Of a stretch of DNA of 64,000 bases, positions 35,121-47,303 are shown piece after piece. Made by a program: the position numbers and the translations under genes. The notes under the pieces were generated by a model. It ran no database searches. It saw nothing but the letters and a program-made list of their open reading frames with translations, and was not told the origin of the DNA. Within the stretch, counting starts at the first letter, position 1; each line of letters begins with the position of its first letter. Source of the stretch: Pinus tabuliformis (lineage: Eukaryota > Streptophyta > Pinopsida > Pinales > Pinaceae); contig CM062814.1 of the NCBI GenBank assembly GCA_031772625.1, positions 824,174,757-824,238,756 of the forward strand, read 5' to 3'.

Positions 35121-36309
35121 ACTAGGGAGGTACTCATAATGAGACAAAAAAGTACTCTCAAGTTGAAATATTCATATAAGAAGGGATCTGGATTGATAAG
35201 CATCAATGATGATTTACATCATCATAGCCAACATTGTCAAAATAGTAAGGCCTTGACTAACAAGATTATCTCTCCATTAGATCAAAGCACAATGTTGGGA
35301 CGCATAAATTTGGACATCACTGCCTCTCTAGGCACTTACCCCACCAGGATGTTCACCAGGTATGTCCTCACATGATCATTTCCTAATCCACTATCATAAT
35401 ATTTGACACCAGGAAATGTCAATCCTCATGACTATTCTTATCTTGGATTAATGTACTTGACTTATGGCGATTAGTCCTAGTCAAAGTCCAAATTCTTAAA
35501 GAATATTAGTCCCAGATGTTTATCCAATCCACCATTCTCCCTACTAGTGTCTTTACTAGGCTTACGATTGTTAGTCCTGGCCATAGTACATGACACATGG
35601 ATAATATGGTGTCTACTCTCACTCCCTCTCAACCAGAGAGGAGACATCCACAAGCATAAGATTTTCTCAAGAATGCCATCATTTTCATAGAGAATAACAT
35701 CATTAATTTGTTTTCATCACATGACGCCTTTATGATTAAGAATTCATAGATTTGTGGAAAAATATCTCCCCTTTTGTCATTTGTGATGAAATAAAATAAA
35801 AAAGTGAAATCCAAAATCATTAATGATACACTATATTGATTTATCTAAGTCTAAACTCTAAGGTTGAAGTGAAAATTCATGTAAATCTTATATCTACGAG
35901 TTGTGCCAAACTTATGAAAACCTTATTCCCTAAGTCCTATATTTAAGAAAATGAAAAAGAAAGAAAAATAAGGGCCAATGAATGGTAACTCATGTATTCA
36001 CTCCCTCTTTGGAAAATATATGAATATATACACTCCTAGTCACACTTGATCACATGTTTGTGATGGTTAAATCATGAATTCCTCTTTTCTCCTTGCATTT
36101 TCACTTCATCATTTAAGCACCTAATTGAGGATGTAGGGAATGTTTGTTGCCTAAAGCTTTCATGTCTACTCTTGGTTTACTTATGTCAAATTACTGTCAA
36201 TTTATGTGACGAAGTGAAATACATAAGTTTGTGGAGTTATTAGAGTGGTGTATTAAGTTAGTCACCACACACACATGTATTACATCTCATTGATCCACAT
36301 GTGTGGGTT
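35121..36309. other. CACTA interior, unassigned
   Basis: No gene recognised. Two places resemble the purine-rich boundary of Copia elements read on the - strand (ccctctaaactagggaggta near 35110 and ctccctctcaaccagag near 35623). They hint at old Copia debris, but no LTR could be paired. Confidence 0.4.
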
Positions 36310-36860
36310 GGAGACTCATTTCTTGACAACTTTAATGGAGACTACTTTATGGCTTTAATGGTATAGCTTACAAAATATCTTGTTAAACATTGCGATTCAT
36401 CCTTTCTTTTCCTTGAGACACTTGATAATATTGAAGTTACTCCCAATAATCCATGGAGATGGGGAGTATAAATTACTTGTGCTAGAAATAGAATTGAGAA
36501 ATAGAGGTTTTCCATTTGCGATATTGGAGTCATAGACATTGGATACATGGTAGTAGTCCTCGATGTCAATTAACTAAAATTGTATTGTCATAATGCGAAA
36601 AGAGGTAAACATATGGGTAACCTTGATGTCTTGATCATTTCAAATAATAACCATTCCGCCGAAGTATCTCTAAGCATCAATCACTACTACTTGGAAATTC
36701 CTCCCCCATTTTCTAATTATATGAGGTAGAATCTCGCTTAATATTTTTGCTTCTTATATCAACAATATTGATGGGTGCTTTGCATACCATTTTTCTTTTA
36801 GGATTCTTTGTTTTCCTTTACTATTGAGGCCCCTCATGTTCCATGAGACTATTTTCATCG
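36310..36860 (-). pseudogene. LINE endonuclease fragment inside the CACTA element
   Basis: On the - strand from about 36860 the reading begins MKIVSWNMRGLNSKGKQRIL, the start of an L1 ORF2 endonuclease. Further on comes a WIIGSNFNII stretch corresponding to the GGDFN motif region, followed by KEKKG. Frames change along it and stops occur, so it is a decayed 5' piece of ORF2 without reverse transcriptase. It is only distantly like the intact LINE at 22926-29941 and so belongs to another L1 family. Confidence 0.7.
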
Positions 36861-38689
36861 AGAATTTACATAGAAAGGAAGTATAATGTGACTAAAAAAA
36901 ACATGTCTCAAGATTTAAGTGCTTGGACAATTCCACTTCATGACTCCTATATTTCCTTAACCTAGGACCAAATGGTGAACTTGATGGCCTTAAGGGAAAT
37001 TGACCAATGAAAATCTAAAAAAGAGGTGACTTTTGACTTTATCACATATAATTTAATATACTAAAAAAAATATCCATAAAAATTTCATCAATCAATGAAT
37101 CATTAAAAAAAATATCCAAAACAATTTCATCAAGCAATGAATCATTGCATTATAAAATACAATCTACAAACATTTTGGGAACGTTTTGCTAAAACATGCT
37201 CAAAAACCAACTTATTTAACAATAATATGGACAATAACACATTTTGATAAATTAAATAACATATTATCAAGCCTAAAAAATGTCACTAACAGAAAATTAT
37301 AAAGCATGCAACTAATGGAAGTGACTACTCAAGGCCACCATAAGACAATTAATCTATTAAGATCAAGATTAATGGGGACAAATATCTACAAAGGACAAAG
37401 GCAAACCTATTTTAACTTTATTGTTTTATTACCCTGGTTCAAGATGAACATTTCAAGATATCATGAAGAACATAATTAGTTTTATTACATTAAGAAAACC
37501 CAAGCACATTCTATAACTTAGCAAGCAAGAGATGTATAACACCCATGTCAACGACACAACACATGGCATTGAGTTACTTTTTTATATATAATTTAAACTC
37601 CTATCATAAAATCACAAATTTAGCATGAATGGAATGTTTAAAATCCATTTTTATAAAAACAAAATATAAATTTTCTTATAGAAAAAAATACAAAAAACTA
37701 AATATATTTTTTAGAAAATAAAAAAATACTAAAACTAAATATATATTAAAAAAAAACTAAAACATAAGCAAACTAGAATTTGAATTTGACACTCTTGTTC
37801 ACTTTCGGAAACTCATATGGTGGAATGTGATCTCTTTATCCTCATCTTTAGCTTTTTCCTAAAAAATAAAAGCACACAAAAGCGGGAAAGAGCCATAAAG
37901 CATCGAGAAGCTTTTTCCTAAGCACAAAAGCATGTAAAAAGTGGAAAAGGCCATTTTATATGAGGAAACATTATTCATCCAAAATATTTTTACCAAATTG
38001 AACTAATGAGGAATTTGGGAAATCTTCATAGCCTTCACTTTCCTATATATTGGAGGCTTGGCCATTGAAAAAATGATGGGAATTCTTGTATTGTCATGCT
38101 GCTGAGATGTATCTTGAGAGGGAGAGTTTTGGAGCTATGAGTTTGGGGAGGTGCTGTTGCAACTACATTTGATTGTTGTAACTTTCCTCCAACTCCTTTA
38201 TTCATATAGATCAGTTTTTCTTCCTTCCATATGTTTCTATTCATTCTTTACTTCTTCTATTTAACTAATGGATGTATGGAATTTTGGTTTGTATTTATTT
38301 ATTCAATAATATTTATATGTTTCTGATAGTTTTGATTATCAAGATATTATGTTGTGAAGGTTGTTTTATTCTCTCTCTTATGTGTAGGACCAAGCTTTGG
38401 AGCTAGCTAGGAGCGCTTCTTAGCTATACTAAAAACTCCAAGAAGACTTGCATGCGAGGACTCACAAGAATTCATTCTCTTTTTCTTAATCTATACTCTA
38501 CATCTTGATCTACTAAGAATCCTAAGCCTTAGAACAACCTTTCACTTAATTGGTTTGTCCTAGGTTTCCGGGATAAACTGAGAGGGTTTTATTTTCATCT
38601 AACCGTGCATTAAATCCTACAGTAAAATGATATTTAGAAACTTTAATATATTTCACTATGTAAATTAACTTAGTAAAATGAACCCATAG
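36861..38689. other. CACTA interior, unassigned AT-rich DNA
   Basis: Poly-A/T runs and short frames only. No transposase domain was recognised on either strand. A direct repeat of about 30 bases with tccataaaa/tccaaaaca plus atttcatcaa and caatgaatcatt occurs near 37070 and 37110. Confidence 0.45.
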
Positions 38690-40145
38690 AAGGGGTCATA
38701 AATGGAAATAAAAGTAAAACTCTAAACAAGAAGCCAAAAGTGTATTTAACCATGGATGCAAAATTAGGAGTAGAATTGGATGTTAAACTGGCCATCAAAA
38801 CAAGATGCAAACAATGACACAAAAAGGGTTTTAAATTAAAATCAAAAAATGGTGTAACACTAGACACAAAGAAGGGAACAAAATAGGGCATATGAAAGGA
38901 TATCGAATTAGGCACAAACAAGGATGCAAAAATGGACACTAAAATGAGGATTCAAAGAATGGTGTAAAATTAGGATGAAAAAAGGATGTAAGAAAAGACA
39001 CAAAACAAGATGCAAAATGGGACTAAAAAAGGGTGAAACCAAGGGTGTCAAAAATGATGCATAACTAGATGAAAATTCAAACTAAAATCTAGGTGCAAAA
39101 TGAGATGCAAATGTGGACACAAAATGTGGTAGAAAAAAGGATGCAAATTTGGAAGTCAAAAAGGATGAAAAATTAGATACCAAAAAGGATGCAAATTTGG
39201 ACATAAAAAATGGTGCAAAATTGGACACAAAAGAAGAAAAAATGGAGCAAAAATGGGCATAAAAATGGCTCAAATCTGGATGAAAATTGAGATGCAACAT
39301 TGGATGTAAAATGAGGTGCAACAAATCATTCAAAACTTGGTGCAAAAAAAAAATGCAAAACTAGACGAAAAAATGGCTCAAAATTGAACGTAACAATAGA
39401 CACAAAATGGGATGCAAAGGTGGATGCAACATATGGTTCAACATAGGAAGCAAATTTAGATGCTCAAAAGGATGCAAAATTGGATGCAAGAGATGGTGTT
39501 AAAAATGATGCTAAATTGGATGAAACAAATGATGCAAAATTAAATGCAAAATATGGTGCAAAATAAGATGCAAAAAAAGGAGATAAATAAAATGCAAAAG
39601 TGGATGCAAAAAATGGTGCAAAAATGCATGCAAAATTTGACACTAAATCAGATTCAACATATGGTGCAAAATTGGATGGAAAAAATGGTGTAAAAAAAGG
39701 GAGAAAAACTGGCACAAAAATAGATGTAAAAATAAGTACAAAATTAGAAGCAAAAAATGGCATAAGACCAGATGCAAAAATTGGCACAAACTGGATGTAA
39801 AAAAAGGCACTAAATCAGATGCCAAAGATGGTGTAAAAATCGATGCAAATTATGACACAAAACTAGAAGCAAAGAATGCCACAAAAGAGGAAGCAAAAAA
39901 TGATGCAAAAATAGATGCAAAAACTGGCACAAAACTAGAAGCAAAAACTGTTGTAAAACCAAATGAAAATCTTGGTGCAAAATATGATGCAAAAAATGAT
40001 GGAAAATTTGGCATAAAAAAGATGCAAAATATGGTGCAAAAAAAGACGCTTTAAAAATTGTACAATAGAGCTAGATTTAGCGTTAGGCTGCTCATCCTAA
40101 TTGAGAAAAAATGCACTAAAATGTGGTGCTAAATCTGACGCAAAT
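38690..40145 (-). repeat. Right subterminal 12-bp repeat array of the CACTA element
   Basis: About 1.45 kb of the same unit in inverse orientation, roughly gatgcaaaattg or ggtgcaaaaatg. It mirrors the left array, so the two ends form a long imperfect inverted pair. It ends a few bases before the right terminal repeat. Confidence 0.9.
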
Positions 40146-40150
40146 TGCCT

Positions 40151-40164
40151 GTTTTGTTGTAGTG
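40151..40164 (-). repeat. Right terminal inverted repeat of the CACTA element
   Basis: gttttgttgtagtg, the exact inverse of the left end, followed by att. Confidence 0.95.
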
Positions 40165-40262
40165 ATTACATAGTTATTTATTTATTTTTCCAAAAAAATG
40201 GTAATTTAGTTATTATTCGATGTGCATGTTTCATCATTTTTCCTATTCCAAGGTGATGGTAT

Positions 40263-41242
40263 TGTTGAAAAATGTAACTTGTATCAATCTTAATAGGTGT
40301 ATTTGAGTCATGATGTAATAAGAAAGCAAAAATAAAATTGATTTATTAGCATGGGTTTCATGCTCATTTATCTTGTTTCTAGGTCAAAGCCACCATTAAA
40401 GGCTTCTAGGGTTTATGTCATAAGTCATTGCCCATGTAATTTTGTCCTAGACCCTTATTGGGCTCATTATGTCAAAGAATATTTTTTATTTTTTATTTTA
40501 TTTTATTATTATTATTATGATTATTTTTAATGTAAAGATTCATTTGTCACTCCTCCAGCAAGTCGGTCTGCTCTCCAATCAAGTCGGCCTCATTGAAGGA
40601 ATTCGACCTCACAGAATGACTATAAAAGCAGTGCTATTCAACCTCATTTGGACACTCAATCAAGCAAGTTCGATCTGTAATTGCAGGAGGAAGAAAGAAG
40701 TGTGATATACCAACTAGAAAAGAAGGAGATAACCCTAGTGAAAAAGGAGACATTTGTCTAGCAAAAAGAAGCTAAAATTTTCTTTGTTCTGCCACACGTG
40801 CGAGTTTCTAAGTTGTTGAAGGAAGGCTGAAATTTCAAATCTGCAGTAGGGTCGAAAATCTGAAGCAGGAGGGCCGAAATCTAGGTTTGTTGCAGGATTG
40901 AAGCAATTTGACTAGAGTTGAGTATTTAAGTTGGTCTAATCATCTTGGGAGGCTGACTTGGTGGATTGGATGAGGTCTATTGGGGTAGTAAAAGGTCTTG
41001 GATATATCATTTGATCTAGTTCTAAAGGGAAAGAAGAGAATATTTGGGTTTTCCCCTAGAAGAGGGATTTTAGCCTTAGTCGAGAGCCTACATCCTGTGT
41101 ATTTATTATGTTGATCATCATGTACTTATGATGTTTATAGTTTCTTGATGATAAGAAGATAAAAGAAGATAATAAGAATTCAAAGATAATCACAAGGAAC
41201 TATCAAGATAAGAAAATCTTCCTACCTTTTGATTTTCTAACA
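40263..41242 (+). repeat. 5' LTR of the reduced Copia element
   Basis: tgttgaaaaatg at the start and gattttctaaca at the end, 980 bp. It is followed directly by tggtatcaaaac (41243-41254), an initiator tRNA-Met type primer-binding site. Confidence 0.9.
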
Positions 41243-41258
41243 TGGTATCAAAACTAAG

Positions 41259-42218
41259 GTGAAGAAGAAGGAAAAAGGTAGCTTGGAGATCAATAGCTCT
41301 CATCATATTAAGGAAGGTTTCAATAGATTTTTCAAAGAAGATCATAAGGAGAAGAGAAGTCCCTTGAAAATATCTATTTTTCATCAAAATACACCTATGG
41401 CCTCATCAATGAAGTCTGAGAAAAAGCTTCAAGGAGCATCTAAATATAGAGCATGGAAAGCATGGATGGACCTCATCCTTGCAAAGAATAAGGTATTGGA
41501 TTTTGTACAAGAAAAATTCAAACAACCCTCAAATGATGCAAGAAAGGAAAAGTACAAAGAAAATGATATTCTTTCCATGAACTCAATAGTGGATGGAGTT
41601 AAAGACAACTTGATTCCCTACATATCCACTCTAGATTCTTCAATAAATATGTATGATGCTCTCTCAAAGCTATTTACAATCAAGAATATTGGGCAAGTAG
41701 CAACTCTAAATAATGAACTTCGAATAGTTAATATGACAAAGGATGATACACCATCCTCGTATTTTGTAAGAATTTCATGTATTAGAGATGAACTACAAGC
41801 AATTGATGAAGTAGTACCTAAAAAAAAAATTGTGTTTGTTGCCCTTCTAGGACTACCAAAGTCTTGGAATGCATTTGTAGTTGTAATTAGTAGTTGGAAG
41901 AATTATCCATCCTTTGAAAAAATGCGGTATGCCTATATACAAGAAGAAGCTCAAATTTCCTTGGTAGAATGCAAGCAAGAAAATGAAGAAAACACCTCAA
42001 ATGCCTACTACGCTCATGTCAAGATGAAAGGAGGATATAAGAAGTTTAAAGGACCAAATAAAAATCAAGGGAAGATTGACCTCTCTAAAATGGAATGTTA
42101 TCATTGTCACAAGATGGAACACTATAAGAATCAATGTCCTGATAATACTAAGAACAAGAAAAGAGAAAGGGACCAAGAAAATATTGATGATGATGATAAC
42201 CAAATAATTCTAAGGTAG
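41259..42218 (+). pseudogene. Copia gag region with one CCHC knuckle (fossil element part)
   Basis: A 319-codon frame beginning 5 bases after the primer-binding site. A UBN2/gag-like core spans about residues 65-220 (YRAWKAWMDLILAKNKVLDF, later LLGLPKSWNAFV, the usual Copia gag phrase LPxSW). A CCHC-type knuckle CYHCHKMEHYKNQC stands near 275-290, before an acidic tail. It may act as a particle protein for its own or related RNAs. Whether it is still made is unknown. Confidence 0.85.
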
Positions 42219-44658
42219 AGGATTTTGAAATTAAATACTTATTTTATTAAGTCTCATATATCATTCACCTATAGTGTAGGTTTTTGTTTTTAAATTTGTT
42301 TTTTAGGGTTTATAGATTTAATATGTTTTATTCTTGAGTTGTTTTGATAAATTGAAGGAATCCCTCACAACTTTAGGTTTATGTAGATAAAGAAGGAGCT
42401 TCCACACCTTTTTCACAAAAGATAAGTATCCTTTTCTTTATTTATTTTCATTATTGATTCCCTCTATTTGTCTAAGTTTCATTTGTGCTTTTTTATAATT
42501 CTCTCTCTTGTGTTTTCCTTGGAAGGAAAGTTTTCGAGAATACTTTAAAATCAAGAGGGAGACTCTAATAAAAAGAAAGAATCATTGTTGTAGAGTCTAA
42601 TCCCTTCAATAAGAAACCCTACAATGTTTGTAAAAAGGAGAAACTAAAGGTATGTTTAAAACTACATGATTTGTTGCTAGTATTCTTCATATTAAAAGGT
42701 ACGATCATTTTTAAATTTGCTTTATATTACTAACTCTCTCATGTCTAGGGTTTTGAATCATAAATATTCGTGTTTGTAAGGATGATTAATCTTTAGGTTG
42801 AATCATCCCTTGCTATATTTTTTAATCTTTTGTTCACTCTGGTGAAAACCTAGCCTTTACGGTTCACTATAAAAACCCTAATCTTATGATATTTAGGGTT
42901 TGTTGTTGTTATAATGAAACCCTAGACACTTAGAGTTTGTTGATGATAACTAAATCATATGAGGAAACCTTAGTTATTTAGGGTTTGGTGAACTAGGGTT
43001 TATGACAAAAAACTTGTAATAGTTAATAGTCTAAGAATGAATCTCTAGGTGTATATGCTTATGTATGATTGAAACCCTAATGTAGTTTTCGTATATATTA
43101 AATTTTTCATGCTTTAGTTATAATTGTAATCAGTTTAGTTTTGATGTCTTCTAGTTTTTACAACAAAACCTAGCAAAGATTGATATAAGATTCTAGGTTA
43201 TGATGATGAAACCCTAGATGTAATAATGTTTTCGCTATGTTTAAAATCCTCACTTGATATCTAAAGTATAGTTTCTATGATATCTAGGGTTTGTAACAAA
43301 TATCCTTTCATAGTTTTTTGTGAAGGTCTAAGGCGTGAAAATGATACCCTAGTCAATTTCCTCTCCTTTGATTGCTGTCATACCTAAGTTTAGAATTTGA
43401 TATTTAGAGTTCAAGCCCTTGTTCAAATTTTTGATAACCCTAGATGCTCTCTCTATGATAATATGGTAACCCTAGTTTGAAAAATTTTCATGCTTCTCTA
43501 TATATTTGGTATTGGTTATAATTATTGTTTAAGATTTGCAAGTACACAATATTCTAGATATTGAAGATTCTTACCTACCTCATACTTGATGATTACTTGA
43601 TGATGATGCACATGATAAAAAGGAAGTTGTAAGAGTATTGTATTTTACATTAATAGATGAACTTGTAGTCCTGTAAAGATAGAAGGAATGATGTTTTGTA
43701 AGGTTTAAGTTCTCCAATGATATGATGATGTGAAAGAAAAGGCTAGTGTAGCTAAGTTTTTGATGAATTTGTTCACTAGAAGAAAAGAAGATTGGATAAA
43801 AGAAATTGTATATCTCTAGTTCAGAAGGAGGACATGTTGTAATAGTTATAATGAATACTATAAATAAATAAAGAAGATTGGATAAAGGCTAAAGCACTCT
43901 ATAAATTTATGTTCATGATTGATGAAGTTGTGAACACAATTAGACATTTTGGAAAGTGTTGAGGATGAGTTTGATGCTTGAAGAAGGAAGCTCCCACAAA
44001 GATGTGTTTGATAGTGTGATAACCTAAGCAACATCAGAATAATTGAAAACCTTGAAGATTGTGCTGGCATACAAAAACATATACATTTGAAGTTACAATA
44101 TTGGTTGGGGTCATGAAGCTACAATACATGCCAATAGACGAACAAGTAGTTGATGTGTTGACGAAATATTAGTTTTAGGAGCATGCTCGGATTGGTGGAT
44201 GTGTTAATATCTTCCTGAAAAGTTGGAATATTGATAAATGTCTCTAATTTGGTTGAGAGGGGGAGATGAAGTACCATTAAACTTACTGTATGATGATACT
44301 AGGGAGGACATCATGGCCGGAATAGTATTAAGATCTCAGTTGGTGTCTAGATCCTAGAGGGAGGGTATAGGTTGGAGCTCCAGTTTAATTTTGATACCTA
44401 GATCCCTATAAGGGTTGGTGTTAGGGCATGAAGGTCTAGATGGTATTTATATTGGATGGATACCAGGGTTGTAGCTTGATGGTACCAATAGAGGCAATTT
44501 CCTAGATGACACCTTAGTCCCTGTTGGGAGGATACCTCGGCAGTAAGGCTATTCCAAGCATTATGTATGTTGTTGTTCTCTTCTTAAGAGACATTTCAAA
44601 TTGAGGTCAATGTTATACCGGTCGAACAATTATGAATACCTCCCTAGTTAAGAGGGAG
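42219..44658. other. Interior of the reduced Copia element downstream of gag
   Basis: About 2.4 kb of AT-rich sequence. Many gaaaccctag / ctagggttt phrases recur between 42890 and 43460, giving a loose repeat of the word accctag on both strands. Only the short RNase H-like tail near 44112 is recognisable. The polypurine tract is at 44648-44658. Confidence 0.6.
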
Positions 44659-45610
44659 TGTTGAAAAATGTAACTAGTATCAATCTTCATAATTGTACTT
44701 GAGTCATGATGTAATAAGAAAGAAAAAAGAAAAATTATTTATTAGCATGGGTTTCATGCTTATTTATTTTGTTTCTAGGTAAAATCCTCCATTGAATGCT
44801 TCTAGGGTTTATGTCATAACTCATTTTCCATGACATTTTTTTCTAAACACTTATTAGGCTCATTATGTCAAAGAAGAAAATTATTTTTATGTAAAAAGAG
44901 TCATTTGTCACTCCTCCACCAAGTCGGTTGGCCCTCCAGTAAAGTCGGCCTCATTGAAGTAATTTGACCTCACAGAATGCCTATAAAAGTAGTGCTACTT
45001 GACCTCATTTGGATACTCAATCAAGCAAGTTCGATCTATAATTGCAGGAGGAAAAAAGAAGTACGAAATACCTAGAAATTAAGGAGATAATCTTAACAAA
45101 GAAGAAGGAGACATTTGTCAAGAAAAAAGAAGTCTAAATTCTCTCTATTATACCACATGTGTGAGTTTCTAGGTTGCTACAAGAAGGCATAAATTTTAAA
45201 TTTGCAGTAGGGTCAAATATCTGAAGCAGGAGGGACGAAATCTGGGTTTGTTGTAGGATTGAAGCAATTTGACTAGAGTTGAGTATTGAAGTTGGAATAA
45301 TCATCTTGGGAGGCTAACTTGGTGGAATGGGGGAGGTATTTTGGTCTATTCAAAGGTCTTTTTTATCTCAATTGATCTAGTTCTAAAGGAAAAGAAGTTT
45401 TGGGTTTTCCCCTAGAAGAGGGGTTTTAGCCTTGGTTGAGAGCCTACATCCTATGTCTTTTTTGTGTTGATATTCATGTACTCATGTTGTTGGTAGTTGC
45501 TTGATGATAAGAAGATAAAATAAGATATAAAAGAAGCTAATAACAATTCAAAGATAATCACAAGTAACTATCAAGATAAGAAATTATTTATGCCTTTTGA
45601 TTTTCTAACA
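44659..45610 (+). repeat. 3' LTR of the reduced Copia element
   Basis: 952 bp, same termini and order as 40263-41242, diverged by about a tenth in the parts aligned by eye. It follows an aagagggag tract and ends against ggtac. Confidence 0.9.
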
Positions 45611-45788
45611 GGTACCACCCTACTACTATGATACTAATAGTTTATATTGTAGAATCTAGCAATTGTTAGAATGATGCAAGTTACAAGTCTATGAATACCA
45701 AGGATATATGGTATTATCGTTTCCTCTTCATTTGAGGACATGAGTCAGGTGATCTACAATGAGCACTTGTCTCTAAGTTGGAGCAAGA
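45611..45788 (+). other. Old Gypsy interior between the Copia element and LTR-like copy 2
   Basis: About 180 bp continuing the sequence before the Copia insertion. It ends in the purine-rich ggagcaaga, in the place expected for a polypurine tract, just before the copy 2 start. Confidence 0.4.
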
Positions 45789-47303
45789 TGTTACCCATCC
45801 ATATGCATGGGTAACACTATGAGAAATTATTTCTCCAATGATACAACTTGTCGGCTAGCAACCCCTACTATGATCCATATATATCCAACTTTAGATGCCT
45901 CTCACCCATTCTCCATTCAGTACACTCATTAATCTAGCCTACTTATTTTATTAAGGTAGCTCATCGATAGTTGGGTACGTTAACCATCTTTGCATTCAAG
46001 TCATTCTAGTATGTATCACAGGTTTAAATTGGATTATAGACCACTATTGGTTGTGAACTTGTTTCCTTACTTCACCTTGGTGTTTTTCATTTTCCCCTAT
46101 CCTAGTTTGACTTTCCTGAGGGGTATTTCTTTCATTCTCCAAAGGGGCACAAATAAGAGGCTCTAATTATGGTAGCAATCCATGTTATTCATACTTGGCA
46201 CTTGTAATAATTATCTTTATTTTATTATCCCATATTTTGAACGAATGTTGTCGGTCACTTGTATCAATTCCCCATTGGCCTTGTCTTATAGGAAGAAGTG
46301 GTTGGAAATACCCAATGTTGATGCAGGTGTAAGAAAATAAAAGGCATAAGCCAAATTTGAAAATGCAAAAGAATGGAAAGGGATGTAAATCAATAAAAAT
46401 ATAATTATAACTTGATCTCTACCCCTTCTTATATGGCTACTCGTCCCTGAGAATATCCATGCATATCATGCCTATCCAAGTAAAAGGAACTCTCAATCAA
46501 CAACATGACCTTGATGAAGTAATTCATTGAAGGGGGATTATATCATTAGTATCACACAACTAATTAATGAAGCTTGTTGATCAAGCCATATTAAACCAAG
46601 AAATAAAAAATAAAATTTGGTGGCTTGGAAAACAAATGCAAGGAAAGGTAAATCCAACAGTGAAATACTCCCTCTACAAAGGCACTCATGGACAATGGTT
46701 TAAATAACCTAGTATAAAACTATGACACTTCTCACGAATTAAATCCCAAGACATAACACCTATCACTTATACCTATTATTTGAAATTTTCATCCTAGGAA
46801 TTGTTTCTCCCCTTAGATTTGAAAGAACTTAATAGGGTCGTGTGATAACCCTCCCATACCAAAGTATGGTAACTAGTGCACATTCATAAGCTAGTAAGAT
46901 ACTTGAAGATGATACTTGTGTGAAGTACTTTGATGCCTTTAAATTTGAATATGGTCCACATTGATGTTCTTATGGTTCTTGTATCCATGATGTTGGTTTA
47001 TCTTGATTCCTTGAGTATGTGTTAGATGATTCTTACAAGCGTAGCTAGGATCCCTTAAAGGATGATGTGATGCTTCTCAATCCTTCCATAGATGATGTCC
47101 AACCACTTTGATAAGGATGAAATGAATGTTGATAAAGGAAATTGGACACCTTCTAAAGGACATTTACCTTGAGGATGAATTGGCATAGTTGATAAGACCC
47201 TCGAGCCTCAGGACGTTGGACATTGGTGATCTAGGCGACGACATTACTTGGAGATCAGGTGTGCCCAAGAGATTATAGGTCACCCCGAGTTTGGCATTGT
47301 ACC
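45789..47303 (+). repeat. LTR-like copy 2 (first part) of the old Gypsy element
   Basis: Starts tgttaccc and matches copy 1 from its first base. Its first 28 bases form a hairpin: tgttaccc (45789-45796) and gggtaaca (45809-45816) with a 12-base loop. It is uninterrupted where copy 1 carries the solo LTR. It is interrupted at 47304 by a gag-only element and resumes at 55576. Confidence 0.6.

Larger units (their letters stand above)
32641..40164. mobile_element. Non-autonomous CACTA (En/Spm) DNA transposon
   Basis: A 7.5 kb element with 14-bp perfect terminal inverted repeats cactacaacaaaac (32641-32654 and 40151-40164), the CACTA-family start. It is flanked by a perfect 3-bp target duplication att (32638-32640 and 40165-40167). 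Both ends hold long arrays of a 12-bp motif, in opposite orientation to each other. This is the known layout of En/Spm elements, where such subterminal repeats bind the element's TNPA-type protein. No transposase (TNPD-type) frame is seen inside, so movement would need an autonomous relative. The interior holds a trinucleotide-rich stretch, a LINE endonuclease fragment and unassigned AT-rich DNA. Confidence 0.93.
40263..45610 (+). mobile_element. Reduced Copia LTR retrotransposon carrying gag
   Basis: A 5.35 kb element on the + strand. LTRs lie at 40263-41242 and 44659-45610 (tgttgaaaaatg ... tttctaaca). The flanking 5-bp duplication is ggtat (40258-40262) and ggtac (45611-45615), one base apart. 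A primer-binding site follows the 5' LTR at once and a polypurine tract (aagagggag) precedes the 3' LTR. The interior has a Copia gag frame; of pol only a short RNase H-like tail is recognisable near 44112-44215 (LQYMPIDEQVVDVLTK). No reverse transcriptase or integrase is seen. The LTRs differ by about a tenth by eye, so it is fairly old. It looks non-autonomous. Confidence 0.9.

Noticed and set aside
34438-35147. Ile/Met- or Asp-rich frames
   Set aside because: They are translations of the GAT/ATC simple-sequence tract.
32641-40164. CRISPR-like or satellite array
   Set aside because: Units are 12 bases without spacers, lie in two inverted arrays, and are bounded by CACTA termini and a target duplication.
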